Source of the DNA: Caprella mutica
Taxonomy: Eukaryota > Arthropoda > Malacostraca > Amphipoda > Caprellidae
Length of the DNA: 64,000 nt
Direction: 5' to 3'
Assembly: GCA_947561585.1 (NCBI GenBank)
Contig: CANNZV010001115.1
Coordinates: 269,115 to 333,114 of the forward strand
Shown: positions 11,358 to 22,399 of the stretch, piece by piece
Layout: every line of letters begins with the position of its first letter
How positions within the stretch are numbered: the stretch's first letter is position 1
Notes under the pieces: generated by a model
What the model was told of the DNA's origin: nothing
What the model saw: the letters and a program-made list of their open reading frames with translations, nothing else
Database searches by the model: none
Program-made: the position numbers and the translations under genes

Positions 11358-11705
11358 ACCTTCGCAAATTTGCCGAAGGTTACATTTTACCCAGCATTTA
11401 TTTTTTTATCATTCGTGTAACTGAAAAAGTATTCAACCAAATTGATTGAAATTTGGTGAAACGAACCATATTGCATGAAACTTGTTGGAACGATTGGTCA
11501 ATATACAGGAACCCTTTAGTTAGATTTTGGGAGCGATCGGGTCAAAGATGAAGGTCAAGGCCATTTTAACTCGAAAGTATTCAACCAAGTTGTCTGATAT
11601 TTGATGGGATGATTGGTCATTGTCCAGGAACCATCTGGTAGAATTTTGGGAGCGATACGGCCAAAGGTCTAAGTCATTTAGTACTCAAAAAGTATTGACT
11701 TTCAT
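11358..11705 (+). repeat. ~125-bp tandem repeat family, copy 2
   Basis: Starts with a near-palindromic head (CCTTCGCAAATTTGCCGAAGG), then TTACATTTTACCCAGCATTT, followed by about two and a half units with GAAATTTGGTGAAACGA and ATTTTGGGAGCGAT. The head can form a hairpin of about 8 bp. Same family as 8038-10230. Confidence 0.75.
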
Positions 11706-12357
11706 CACTGAGTTAACGTGAACATTGTGTAGTTGACTATAAAGTCAGATAATTTACTTAATATTAATTAGTTTTAACTTCGATAATGTTTGGATCAGAA
11801 AAATAACTAATAATATACATATATGTAATCAAGTCTTAATTTACAATTATTAATATAGTTTTGCAGTTCCGAGCAAAATTTAATTGAATATAATTCATGC
11901 AAGAACCGTTAATTTTGGAATTCTTTGATTTTAAAACTATTCTTGAAAGTTTTCATTTTTCCTAGATTTCTATCTCCCACATTCAAGTCCCTTATATTTT
12001 ATTATCTTATTAATTATTACTCATCCACTAGCATATTTAAATCATTTATAAACTGTTTGGTAACGTTCGTTTTCATATTTTACAAATTACAAAAGATTTC
12101 CATGTACTCCCATTAATTAGCTTTACTAAAAGCAGAGCGATGTGGTTGACTTTTTTCACAAAGTGTTCAATGCTATTCTTTATCAACAAATATCTATTAT
12201 AAATCATATTAATATATAATATAATGATAGACATTTTAACTGGTGTAATGAGGAAAATATTTGCACATTATTAAAGGTACATGATAGAAATATCCAAAAA
12301 AAATGGTATTAAATTTGTAGAGTCTAATAATTTTCTGTTCTAATACCTTACTCTTTA
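11706..12357. other. AT-rich non-coding stretch
   Basis: Low-complexity AT-rich sequence. No coding motif or ordered repeat was found. Confidence 0.45.
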
Positions 12358-12460
12358 CATGTTTTTACCTTACTCTTACATGTTTTTACCTTACTCTTAC
12401 ATGTTTTACCTTTACCCTTACATGTTTTTACCTTATTCTTACATGTTTTACCTTACTCTA
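12354..12460 (+). repeat. ~21-bp minisatellite (CTTACATGTTTTTACCTTACT-type)
   Basis: About five tandem units of TCTTACATGTTTTTACCTTA with small length changes. Open frames through it are a by-product of the repeat. Confidence 0.85.
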
Positions 12461-12594
12461 ATCCATCTTCAGTCTTCCCAGAGCGTATTTCGTACAGTTA
12501 TTATTCTGATCGCCCCAAACCTTACTGAAGCAAAAAACATGCATCAGACCCATAGTTACTTGTTTAACACGGGGCATGTTATTTCCTTTCACAA

Positions 12595-12822
12595 GATACA
12601 TGTTCCCATCACACTGTACATGTCCCCATTACACTGTGCATGTCCCCATCACACTGTACATGTCCCCATCACACTGTACACGTCCCCATCACACTGTACA
12701 TGTCGCCATCACACTGTACACGTCCCCATCTCACTGTACATGTCGCCATCACACTGTACATGTCACCATCACACTGTACATGTCCCCATCACACGGTACA
12801 TGTCCCCATCACAGGTACATCT
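12595..12822 (+). repeat. 20-bp minisatellite (CATGTCCCCATCACACTGTA)
   Basis: About eleven tandem units of 20 bp with few variants (CGTCC, TCGCC and TCACC substitutions). Three units make 60 bp, so the three plus frames all stay open and give repetitive His/Pro/Ser-rich predicted peptides. These are not supported as genes. Confidence 0.92.
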
Positions 12823-13015
12823 TTCCCTCTGAGCTCCAATAACTAACCTCTTCTGTTCTTTTTTGTGAGTCCAAACAAAGGGTCCTTGAGGGAGTTTTCC
12901 GATAGAGGATCTCAAGAAGACAACAGAACAACATTGCACTCCTCTTATTTCTTCATCTTTAGAATGGAACACACCTTATTTCGATAGGAAATATTGTCAC
13001 AGTCTATCCTTTGAG

Positions 13016-13243
13016 CAGAAACAGTTCAATGGAGGTACACAATGGGTTATATTGTAGCTAAATCGTACGTACTACAATAACAGTACAATGGAGGTGCACA
13101 ATGGGTTATTTTGTAGCTACATCATACTTACTACAATAACAGTACAATGGAGGTGCACAATGGTTATATTGTAGCTACATCATACTTACTACTGTAACAG
13201 TACAATGGAGGTGCACAATATATTGCAGCTACGTCATACTTAC
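13016..13243 (+). repeat. 59-bp minisatellite, left part
   Basis: About four units beginning CAGTACAATGGAGGTGCACA and ending in CATCATACTTACTACAATAA. The array continues at 15681-15790 after the insertion at 13246-15678, so it was one array before that event. Confidence 0.88.
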
Positions 13244-13319
13244 TACCCAGGTAACATTGAGATATTCCTGGAATATTCCTTCGATATCTACATATTCCCT
13301 CATTATACGCTATCGTAAA

Positions 13320-14075
13320 ATGATATCTAGGGAATATTCCATGGATTAGTGAAAATTAGTTGATCCCCTAACGAAAACGAGGGAATATTCCAGGAATTAG
13401 TGCAAATTAGTTGATTCCCTAACGAAATCGAGGGAATATTCCAGGAATTAGTGAAAATGAGTTGATCCCCTAATGATATGGAGGGAATTTTCAAGGAATT
13501 AGTGAAAATGAGTTGATCCCCTAATGATATGGAGGGAATTTTCAAGGAATTAGTGAAAATGAGTTGATCCCCTAATGATATGGAGGGAATTTTCAAGGAA
13601 TTAGTGAAAATTAGTTGATCCCTTACCGAAATCTAGGGAATATTCTAGAAATTAGTGAAAATTAGTTGATGCCTATCGATATCGAGGGAATATTCCAGGA
13701 ATTAGTGAAAATTAGTTGATCCCTATCGATATCGATAACTGTACAATTCCAGGAATTACTGAAATTAGTTGAACCCCTAACGATATCGAGTCCAGGAATT
13801 AGTGATAATTAGGTGACCCCAAATGATATCGAGGGAATATTCCAAGGATTAGTGAAAATTATTTCACCCACTAACGATATCGAGGAAATATTCCAGGAAT
13901 AAATGAAAATTAGTTGATCCCTTTCTGATATCGAGAGAATATTCCAGGAAAAAATGAAAATTATAATGTTGATCCCTTTCTGATATCGAGGGAATATTCC
14001 AGGAATTACTAAAATTAGTTGATTCCCTAACAATATCGAGGGAATATTCCAGGAATTAGTGAAAAAAATTGATCC
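13320..14075 (+). repeat. ~51-bp degenerate tandem array
   Basis: About fourteen units built on GAGGGAATATTCCAGGAATT, then AGTGAAAATTAGTTGATCCC and CTAACGATATC. Units vary in length and sequence. It forms the left subterminal part of the 13246-15678 element. Minus-strand open frames here are repeat artefacts. Confidence 0.85.
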
Positions 14076-14197
14076 CCTAAATTATAAAAGTAAAAAAGAA
14101 ATAATCTATGAAACATGAAACTATATTTATCGATGATAAACTAAAGATAAAATTGAGTTATCATATTGCATAAAGTTCAATAAAAATCCTATTCTAC

Positions 14198-14678
14198 CAA
14201 AGACAATATAAGATAGACGCTCAACTCCATGTTATAAAATACAGAGTGTGTTTGCACTGACGTCAGCACTCTGACCCAACTTCTAGCCAATCAGCGTTAA
14301 GGAAAACCTACAACATAGTGTCGTTTAAGACAATATCCTACCTATATAGGTTTATACTCGCTTGGTATACTTAGTTATGACTATTCTTCGAATAGAGGTA
14401 GATTATATTCAAAATACTAAATTATACCACGCATGCGATCTTGTAAACTTAATTAATAATAAAGTAATTAATTCTCTGATCCCTAATCAGTATAGAATAT
14501 TTATATTTCTAATGACTTCACACGTTAAAACTAAAGATTATCCTTCTGTGAATTTCAACGGGGGGGGGGGGGTCGTAAGTTTATTATTGTTTGGAGTGAC
14601 GTATGCTACTGATCGCTTCTGATTGGTTGTTATTATTTTTGCATGTGCCCTATCAAGTTGAGCGTCTATTGTCTTTGC
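14198..14678. mobile_element. ~480-bp MITE, copy 1
   Basis: Ends CAAAGACAATATAAGATAGA (left) and AGTTGAGCGTCTATTGTCTTTG (right, inverted). TTCTAC occurs on both sides (14192-14197, 14679-14684), consistent with a 5-6-bp target duplication. The interior has CAGCACTCTGA, TAGCCAATCAGCGTTAA and a poly-G run of about 12 at 14561. The sister copy follows at 14705-15161. Confidence 0.75.
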
Positions 14679-15350
14679 TTCTACTGTGTCCAGGATGGTC
14701 GAGTCTAAGACAATAACGCTCAACTCTATGTCAGCACTCTGATTCAACTTCTAGCCAATCAGCGTTAATGTATACCTACAACTTAGTGTTGTCAAAGACA
14801 ATATCATACCTACATAGGTTTATACTCGCTTCTACGCTTGGTATACCTAGTATGACTATTCTCCGTTAAAGGGGGTAGATTATATTTAGAATTCTAAATT
14901 GAACCACATATGCGATCTTGTAAACTAAATTAATAATAAAGTAATTAGTTCTCTGATCCCTAATCAGTAGAGGAAATTTATATTTCTAACGACTTCACTC
15001 GTTACGACTAAAGATTATCCTACCGTCAATTTCAAGGGGGGGGGGGGGTCGTACGTTTATTATTGTTTGGTGTGACGTAAGCTACTGATCGCTTCTGATT
15101 GGTTGTTATTATTTATGCATGTGCCCTATCAAGTTGAGCGTCTATCTTATATTGTCTTTAGTCGAGTGGTTAGCGTCGCAAGCTGAAGTCAACAAGATAC
15201 TGGTTCGAAACCCGGAAACATCACTTCATTTCTTTCCATTTAATTTGTGTATAACAATATGTTTCATTCAACTAATTCATGTAAAGTCAAACGTATACGT
15301 ACAAATGCAGTATATGCTAGGAAATATTAATTTTGGTATCCGTATTTTTA
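14679..15350 (+). repeat. tRNA-like SINE, copy 1 (split by a MITE)
   Basis: After removing the MITE the head reads ...GGATGGTCGAGTGGTTAGCG, a tRNA-like box A, and ...CTGGTTCGAAACCCGG at about 15199-15214, a box B. The tail continues ATTTCTTTCCATTTAATTTG and AACAATATGTTTCATT. A second, more decayed copy lies at 17860-18080 with homologous flanking sequence upstream (GAGTTATCATATTGCATAAA against AAGTTATCATGTTGCATAAA). It is not a functional tRNA gene: no cloverleaf can be closed. Confidence 0.65.
14705..15161. mobile_element. 457-bp MITE, copy 2, target duplication TCGAGT
   Basis: Ends CTAAGACAATA and TATTGTCTTTAG. TCGAGT lies at 14699-14704 and 15162-15167. It interrupts a tRNA-like SINE exactly at the box-A region (GGTCGAGT before, TCGAGTGGTTAGCG after). 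Same family as 14198-14678, including the poly-G run (near 15037). No coding capacity. Confidence 0.82.
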
Positions 15351-15369
15351 TATCCTTCCTCTATTCTAG

Positions 15370-15665
15370 ATATCCAGGGAATATTCCCATTTGATCCCCT
15401 CGATAGTGAGGGAATATCTCCTCACTACCCCAATATAATTCCCTTGTTATCGAGGGAATAATAATTTCGGTATTCCTTGCCCTTCCCTTTAATCGAGGGA
15501 ATATTCCAGAGATAATATATTTAAATCCCACCAATATTCCATCGATATAATTTGGAGATATCCCCATATCGCAAAAACGTCTAAATAGGGCATCCCCTCG
15601 ATAACGCTGGGGATATCGAGGGAATAATCCCAGGAAATTTCCCCGGAATATCCCGGGGATAATTT
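15370..15665. repeat. degenerate GAGGGAATA word array, right side
   Basis: Words such as TCGAGGGAATATTCC and CCCTCGATA recur in both senses. It is the right subterminal counterpart of the array at 13320-14075. Confidence 0.6.
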
Positions 15666-15680
15666 TTTGTTACCTGGGTA

Positions 15681-15790
15681 CAATAACAGTACAATGGAGG
15701 TGCACAATGGGTTATATTGTAGCTACATCATACTTACTACAATAACAATACAATAGAGGTTATACAATGGGTTATATTGCAGTAGAAGCA
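15681..15790 (+). repeat. 59-bp minisatellite, right part
   Basis: About two units of the same array as 13016-13243, separated from it by the TA-flanked insertion. Confidence 0.85.
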
Positions 15791-16210
15791 TTTTAATGTT
15801 TGAGAAACTGAAAATAGCTCATAAATTTGATATGATTAAGAGTTAAAATAATCTTACGAGTTATTTAAATAACTATTTGTCAATTAAAAAGGGAAAAAGG
15901 CTTCGCATGAAAATATGCAATTTAAACTATGATGAAACCTCATTTATGTATTTGCAGTATGAACAAAAGCGAATTACTTCATAATACTGGCACTTGAAAA
16001 TTACCAGTTCGGAAGAGTGTTACATGCTAAAGGATGAAATTTACAGTAATTTCAAGGAAAAGAATTTTAATAGTCTAAGAAATATTGTGTAAGCCTGGAT
16101 AAATTAACACCTAGTTTCTTTAGTTAGGAGGCAAGGAATACTAAACAAGAGTGGTGAGGCAGAAAATTGCCTGCGTAACTAAGGTTTATTTCCATTTCGG
16201 GCAGTTTATA
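15791..16210. other. no recognisable feature
   Basis: AT-rich DNA without coding motifs or repeats that I can see. Confidence 0.45.
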
Positions 16211-16213
16211 TAT

Positions 16214-16405
16214 AGAGTAGGATATTGAATAATATGGAGTAGGATATTGAATTATATGGAGTAGATATTGAATTATATGGAGTAGGATATTGAATTATAT
16301 GGAGTAGGATATTGAATTATATGGAGTAGGATATTGAATTATATGGAGTAGATATTGAATTATATGGAGTAGGATATTGAATTATATGGAGTAGGATATT
16401 GAATA
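16214..16405 (+). repeat. 21/22-bp minisatellite (GGATATTGAATTATATGGAGTA)
   Basis: About nine units of 22 bp, some lacking one G (21 bp). It directly precedes copy 2 of the dispersed 640-bp repeat, whose start (GGATATTGAATAGG) resembles the unit, suggesting the array grew from the repeat's end. Confidence 0.88.
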
Positions 16406-16980
16406 GGTCAGAAATTTTATGAATTTTGGATTTTTCAATTCAATAATTGTTAAGTATGTGGCTTTATCTAAAAAAAAACATTGCATACTGTTTAATTTTT
16501 AAAACAAATAAATACTATTTTTGAAATAGTCATTTTAATCGTAAAATTGAGCTTATAGAATCCATTCTAGAAACCTACGGCGTACTATGTTTTATGACCT
16601 TTTTGTTATTGTATTAACGTTAAGTTTATAATTATCTCCTGTTAAATTTAGTGATGATTTCAAATTCAAGAAATTCCCAAACTATTCCTAATCCATACTA
16701 CGAAACATTGCTAGTCATACTCGTGGAAAAAGGAATGGTAGTGATGGGTGGTGACAAAACATTGGGTTGGATATAATGGATCCAAATTACTTTTAGTTAA
16801 TGTCAAATACATAATTAAATATATAACAATCTGAAGGAGATGCGAACTTTATAAATGACTATTATATAATCGTTTTAATCGTTTAGTCATTGGTTACTTT
16901 AACCTACATTGCATTTATTGTATTCAGAGTATTAAATCACTTTAATCATTTCAACAATTCCATAATTAAATAAGATACAT
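16380..16980 (+). repeat. dispersed ~640-bp repeat, copy 2
   Basis: Homologous to 8335-8970. Anchors such as ACGGCGTACTATGTTT, AATGGTAGTGATGG and ATAATGGATCCAAATTAC are in the same order. The CAGGCGTCCCCC-type ends seen around copy 1 are not present here, so this is an internal piece or an end-deleted copy. Confidence 0.72.
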
Positions 16981-17560
16981 CTATACAGCTCACCCTATAG
17001 GCTCATACTCGTCAGACCACAGACCAATGAATTGAATACTAAGATGTTCCAATACAGTCTTATGAAAAATCTAGCGACTGTTGGCACGTTTTGCGTATGG
17101 GTTCGTGACGTATGGAATATTCTTACCAATTCTCGCCAGACAAATATCTCTGAACCATTTCCAAGAATTAGGTTTTCAAATGGCATCATGGCTTCAAGAC
17201 GTCCACAAGTATGTATGATTTTCAGAGTATGACAGTTTAAATCATAGGTGTGGAGTTAATTTATAGATTCAATTATACTGTTCGTAATTCTTGAATTAAC
17301 CATTAGGCTAATAAGAGCTTCAGGTTACTAGTATTTTCTTTACCAGTAGGCCAATTTCCAGCTGTGGCTGCTTAGCCTGCTTGCCTGTGTATTTTTCTTT
17401 ACTGGGTAGCAAGGGTACCTAGGTATACAAGACTCTAAACATGGATTCATTGTAGCATAAAGAATTTTTTTAATTTATCCTTCCATAGGGCATAGATCAC
17501 AAGCATAAATGAAATCTAGATTGGTGGTTATCACTTGTAGGTGTCTAGGAAGTTATTGAT
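16981..17560. other. no recognisable feature
   Basis: Short overlapping frames on both strands at 16995-17232 have no family motif. Nothing else was seen. Confidence 0.4.
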
Positions 17561-17561
17561 A

Positions 17562-17656
17562 AACACGAGTAGGTAACTAGATAGGTATAAGGAGTGATAC
17601 CACCAGTAGGAAACTAGATAGGTATAAGGTAGTGATACCACCAGTAGGTAACTATA
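17562..17656 (+). repeat. ~41-bp short tandem repeat
   Basis: Two to three units of AGTAGGTAACTAGATAGGTA followed by TAAGGAGTGATACCACC. Confidence 0.75.
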
Positions 17657-17739
17657 GGCAAGATTAATTAACAGTTATAGGTAATTAGGTAGTTAATAAC
17701 ATTATTAATACAAATATTAATAAATAACTTCATACATAT

Positions 17740-18080
17740 TTTTATCATTTACATTAAAAAAGAAAACATACCAAAATATAGAATATTAAATTATATTTAT
17801 TTAAAATAACTAAGAAGCACGCAAGTTATCATGTTGCATAAAGATCATTTCAATAGTACTTATACCATGTTCAGGATGGCTCAGTGTAGCGTCGCCGACT
17901 TCAATAGTACATCACACTTCAGTCCTGAGTTCAATTCCAGAGATGACCACTACATTTCTTTCCCCATTTTTTCCCATTTAATTTGTATATATCAATATGT
18001 AATATTAAAATAATTGATTTACAGCCAAATGTTCATATACACTATATGCAATATAGTAAGAAATTGCAATAATGATTCAT
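17740..18080 (+). repeat. tRNA-like SINE, copy 2, with flank
   Basis: The decayed head TCAGGATGGCTCAGTGTAGCG (box-A region) and GAGTTCAATTCCAGAG (box-B region) are followed by TACATTTCTTTCCCC and a tail matching 15230-15345. The upstream ~120 bp also match 14075-14198, so the repeated unit is larger than a SINE alone. Confidence 0.55.
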
Positions 18081-18149
18081 ACTTATGATCTTTTTTATTT
18101 CTTATACATATTTATATACCCCAATTAACCGAAGTAGTTTGACCAGAAG

Positions 18150-18480
18150 GGAGATATGTCCCCCTTGCAGAGGGGGACATCCACACTCTGTCCCACGTCT
18201 TGCAGAGGGGGACATCCGCACTCTGTCTCACGTCTTGCAGAGGGGGACATCTACACTCTGTCCCACGTCTTGAATCCCTCTATAGCGAAGGACATCCACA
18301 CTCTGCCCTACGTCTTGAAAACGGAGTGGGGTAAGACGTGTGGATGGCCCCTCTGTCAGAGTGGGCAAGACGTTTTGCAGAGGGGACTCCTGTGCAAATG
18401 AAGAGGATATTTCCCCCGCCCCACGTCTTAAATCCCTTTATAGCGAGGAGTATCAGACGTCTTAAGACGTGGGACAAACA
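18150..18480. repeat. 35-bp GC-rich tandem words, partly inverted
   Basis: Three clear 35-bp units starting TGCAGAGGGGGACATCCACA and ending CCCACGTCT, then variants with TTGAATCCCTCTATAGCGA. From about 18325 the words also occur in the opposite sense (AAGACGTGTGGATGGCC, AAGACGTGGGAC). This resembles the word-array ends of other elements in the window, here with both senses within 330 bp. Confidence 0.7.
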
Positions 18481-18534
18481 GCTTTTGGTTAGCTGGGATG
18501 TATATATATGACCTTAGTTACTTACTATTCATTA

Positions 18535-19100
18535 ATCCGACGCCCCATTAGACCGACATTTTTGTAGTGTATTACTGATTTAACATGAAATATATGTATA
18601 TCAGGGGGCGTGCCGCCCCCGAACCCCCCTGCCAGGTCATTAATCATTCATGAAGTGTGCAGTACAAAAACTAGCGGATACAACAACTACATTGAATTAT
18701 GAAATCAAACGAGGGATTGCATAATACTAATTAATATTAAAAATAAAGTAAAATAAAATTTCAAAAAATATTTTATTATTTAGATTAGTTATTAATTTAT
18801 TTATCTCAGGTAACATGTCAACTTAGTAAAGAGAAAATATTGAGTCTGTGTGTGACTTAGCAGAGACATAATCTTTAATATTCTAGCATGTACTTTATAG
18901 GCCTAAGCATGGTAGATTTCGTGTTTGCGCTTGGGCCGATGGACATTCGACCAAAAGACACTTCACTGAACGGTCATTTGGCCGAAGAGAGACATGTGGC
19001 CGAAGCTCATCAGATCCTAATCGTATTTTTTATTTTAATCAAAAAATAAAACTAGAAATAACACAGAAAGATGTAACTGTCGGACTAATGGGGCATCCCC
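18535..19100. mobile_element. inverted-ended element with GTCGGACTAATGGGGC words
   Basis: The left side has GACGCCCCATTAGACCGACA (about 18540) and the right side TGTCGGACTAATGGGGCATC (about 19078), an inverted pair. The interior contains the ~150-bp core repeat (18555-18700, minus) and a stretch at 18930-19010 with the words GGCCGATGG, TTTGGCCGAAG and GTGGCCGAAG. The right subterminal 45 bp match 5520-5560. Exact ends and target duplication were not found. Confidence 0.5.
18555..18700 (-). repeat. ~150-bp core repeat with GC-rich hairpin, copy 2
   Basis: Reverse complement of the text at 30035-30178, including TTTGTACTGCACACTTCATG, ACCTGGCAGGGGGGTTCGG and a hairpin GGGGGCGGCACGCCCCC. The same core lies between differently worded arrays at 29876-30301. 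Confidence 0.8.
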
Positions 19101-19819
19101 TATGACCCTTATATAAGAGTTAGTAACGTAATTGATGGCTTTTACGTGTTGATTGAACCTTAGGAATTTTACAATTTACATTAGGCTAGTCTTTTCTTTT
19201 TACAACAGTTTGTTAACAAGTGATATTAATACTTTTTTGTTTTGAAGTGTTACCGAAATGACTTTTCTATGAGGTATTGGATGTCTTTCCTAAAAGGAAA
19301 TTTAAGAAGCTGTTAAAACAGCTGGTATGGGAAATAAAGAGAAGTTTGATTGGGCAATAGTGTTTCGCGAGGCTTCTAGAGGTGAAATTAAACAATAGGA
19401 TTTTCATAGATGAAGACCTGTTCTGGCGTGAAGCTTTATTTAGAAATTATAATAGTGGAAGATATCAAAACACGAAAGTACTTTTCTCAAGAAATTTTTA
19501 TCTGTTCACAGTAAGATTCGGGGGTTCAATGTTGTTAACTTTTGGGGTTAAATTACTAAATTATAAAGTCTAAACAAATGTAAAAATAGAAACAGGTTTA
19601 ACTTCTCTATCATCTTTTCTACCCACTTTCCAGCTCATCTTAAGTGATTCAGTCTATTCGCCATGAATTTTAAGACATTATTGCTATTTGCAAGAATATC
19701 ACTGGGCTTTCTGTCACTCATAGTTAGCGTACAGAAGACTTGAACTTCAAAAGCAGCATAATTTGCCATTTCAGAAATTGATTTAAAGTTTCACAGGTAT
19801 AAACATCGATGCGCAACAG
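19101..19819. other. unassigned, possibly upstream part of the hAT remnant
   Basis: Short frames such as 19382-19573 carry no motif that I recognise. The position directly before a hAT transposase remnant makes a decayed N-terminal half possible, but I cannot show it. Confidence 0.35.
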
Positions 19820-20440
19820 ATTCAAAATATACCTCTATGATAAGAATTTCATACTTGCAACATCTCTGGATCCTAGATACAGGGAATCTGTTTAGATACG
19901 TCCGATGCTAAATGGATGAGTTGAAATTGAAAAAAGAGACTGAAATTGAGCGTCTGAATAATACTCATTCCAATGCAAGCGAAACTGAATTGGAAAAAAG
20001 CTCATCAGATCCTATTCGTGAGAAGATGAGAAAGAAATAGTTTGGTATTAATTCATGTCTAGAGATGATTCAAGCTGAAGCTACTCATGTTAGTACTAGT
20101 GGTCCAAGGGAAAAATCTGAAGATGACCTGCGTGGCACAAATGCTCAGGCAAGGAGTGTAAACAATCAAGAAGACATTTGTCAAGTAAATCTAGCATTGA
20201 AGAGGAAGTCGCCACATATTGTACTCTCAGCTTGCAAGACAAAGATGGGAATCCAACAGATTGGTGGAAAATATATAAAGATAATTGATCAACTTTTAAG
20301 TTCGATGACAAACAAATATCTTTGTGAGCTCTTGTTTGGAGGATATTGATACTCCACATAGAATTTCCTAAAAGCCTGAAGTAGAAGAAAAGTTAATGTT
20401 CATAAATTATTACTGAAGGATGATGAATTTAAGATAATAG
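19820..20440 (+). pseudogene. decayed hAT transposase, C-terminal half
   Basis: Plus-strand pieces in more than one frame match the hAT C-terminal order: YDKNFILATSLDPRYRESV (about 19840-19895), a charged linker, DKDGNPTDWWKIYKDN (20240-20287), LLSSMTNKYLC (near 20300-20330), and KPEVEEKLMFINYY (about 20375-20416). The frames at 20065-20349 and its antisense are partial shadows. Stops and frameshifts throughout mark it as dead. hAT enzymes move elements with 8-bp target duplications; no matching ends were found for this one. Confidence 0.68.
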
Positions 20441-21849
20441 GTTATGTTTATTGTACATGCAACATTAATGTTAAATTTTGAAATTATGTAATATTTCAGT
20501 CTGTAATTTTAAGAACTTCAGAATTAATATAAATATATTCAAATGGTATTTAGTTGTTTTATTTATCAGAAGTTTTTCTTCGATTTTGAAATAATTTATA
20601 AACCAAAAATAGTGTTATTTTAATCTTCTTTACATTTCATTTTTAATTAAAATGAATAGATGTTTTTTGGAGTATGATACACGTATTAGTATCGGCAATA
20701 CGTATTAGTATCGGCAAAGCCCTAATTGTAAATGAATATGAATTGTGTTTATTCCGTTAATAATTAAGGAATGACTAAAGGCCTCTAGTTATTGGGTGGT
20801 ACTTAAGCATAGCAAATCAACACGTAGAGGGGAAATGATTCTGGCGACTTAGTCCCTGAGAGAGATGTAATATAAATGTTTGAATAAAATATATTTTTTA
20901 TTTCAACATAAATATCATGATGAAGTGATTACAAACAGAAGTTTGACTTTAACTATTTTGACCCCCCACCCCTCCTTTGTAGTGTACCTAGTAATTATAT
21001 AGAATCATATGTAATAAAATATTCTTATTTTTCTCCAATAGATGAATCTTACCCTATATCTCAAAAATGGTATATAGCTAATTAAGTATAATTTGTGTTG
21101 TAGAAGTAACAATAATATTTTACAAAAAGCATGTAACCTGCAACTTTTGAATACATTAAAATGGTATTTTATTGGTCATTTTGCTAATGAAAATTTAGTG
21201 AAAGCTTTCCATCTAAATGGATCAAAGAAATAGATGAAATTACATCTTGCTACTCTGGCCTCAGGAACTCACTCAAATTAATTGAAAGACGAGAACACCC
21301 GCAACTAATTGGTGTTTGGTTAACTGTAGAGAAACGAGCATTGCAGACTCTAAAAGATCGATAAAATAAAAGGTGAAAGATGCACAAAATTATTAGCGGA
21401 AACAAACATGTCTTCCCTACTCCCGTTAAAGATATAACCAGGACAGATAGACTTGAGTTGATTGCCAGAATCTCATAAGAAAATGTTATAAAAGCGAATA
21501 CTCTCATATTCAATCCTAGTATCCTATCAACTCGTTCTGGTTATACTACTACGCACAGAGAAAGGATCAGTTTAATCAAATTTGATTTGTTTTGCCTTTA
21601 TGAATCACCATAGTGATGGTTCGATTTTGCCCCTACCTACTCGGTGAGTTTGCAGCTAATATTTAAAATGAGTTAAATTGACGTTGGTTAAGGGAACCGT
21701 ACCTGGTTTTTGGAAACATTTTTATTATTAATGTAGCTACGGTTGTGATACTTGGTATCCAAATATAAAATTGAATTCTCGGTCGTTTTGTTGCCGACAT
21801 TTTTTTCGATTAGACCCATAGAAAATGAGTTATACGAATATCGAACAGT
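20441..21849. other. AT-rich stretch with one short direct repeat
   Basis: A short direct duplication ACGTATTAGTATCGGCAA lies at 20680-20720. Otherwise there are no coding motifs. A small frame at 21250-21513 (-) has no recognised features. Confidence 0.4.
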
Positions 21850-22098
21850 TAAAATAAAAGCCTAATGCTTCTACAATTTTGAACCTACGGCTTTTGCGGT
21901 TTTATGCTTTTGAAGGGCAATTCTAATCTCTACAACATCATTTTGATTTTCAAATTGGTTTTCGAAATATTAATTTTTTCGTGGAAAAAAAATTAATCTA
22001 ATATTTCGAAAATAAAAAAATTGCTCCTAGGGTTTTGTAGAGAATCGAATGCAAAAAACCACAATGCCATAGATTCAAAATTGTAAAAGCCTTAGGGT
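21850..22098. mobile_element. ~250-bp palindromic (foldback) element
   Basis: The left arm (TAAAAGCCTAATGCTTCTACAATTTTGAACC...) and right arm (...GATTCAAAATTGTAAAAGCC TTA) are inverted, with a central TTTTCGAAATATTAATTTTT inversion. Arms are about 110 bp with mismatches. No target duplication is clear. Confidence 0.65.
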
Positions 22099-22399
22099 GC
22101 CTGCACACCAAAAGCAGTTGAGCAGTGTGCTCTACACCGCGAGCGTTTGATGAAGCAGTGTTTATCTGGCGGTAGCTCTCTATCTATTAATTAAAGCTAA
22201 AGAGGCAGATCGATTAGAATTAGGAATATTATTTATATAATTGATGTTTTTTTTCTGTTAATTGTAATGCAAAATGTAACATCATTTATATTTTAAATTG
22301 ATTTATATTTTTAAATAGATTTATTATCATATTATTTTGTTATTAAAGTATTGATAAAAAGAGTATTCTATTACAGCGTTGGATTATTTATCATATTTG

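Larger units (their letters stand above)
13246..15678. mobile_element. 2.43-kb TA-flanked element inside a minisatellite
   Basis: The inverted ends CCCAGGTAAC / GTTACCTGGG are flanked by TA (13244-13245, 15679-15680). Removing it restores the 59-bp unit junction CTTACTACAATAAC exactly. The left flank of the interior is an array of GAGGGAATATTCCAGG words and the right flank (15370-15665) holds more degenerate words of the same kind in the opposite sense (TCGAGGGAATATTCC). The middle carries a tRNA-like SINE segment and two MITEs. It has no transposase. The TA duplication suggests mobilisation by a Tc1/mariner-type enzyme. Confidence 0.8.

Noticed and set aside
12359..12846. His/Pro-rich protein
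   Set aside because: 20-bp minisatellite; three frames are open equally.
13327..14033. Minus-strand proteins rich in Ile/Pro/Ser
   Set aside because: Translation of the ~51-bp degenerate array.
14561..14573. Poly-G runs as regulatory G-quadruplexes
   Set aside because: Single homopolymer runs inside MITEs; no evidence of a regulatory role.
15157..15240. Functional tRNA gene
   Set aside because: Box A- and box B-like words are present but no acceptor or anticodon stem closes; a decayed sister copy shows that it is a SINE-type repeat.
18156..18477. Overlapping frames on both strands
   Set aside because: By-product of 35-bp GC-rich words.
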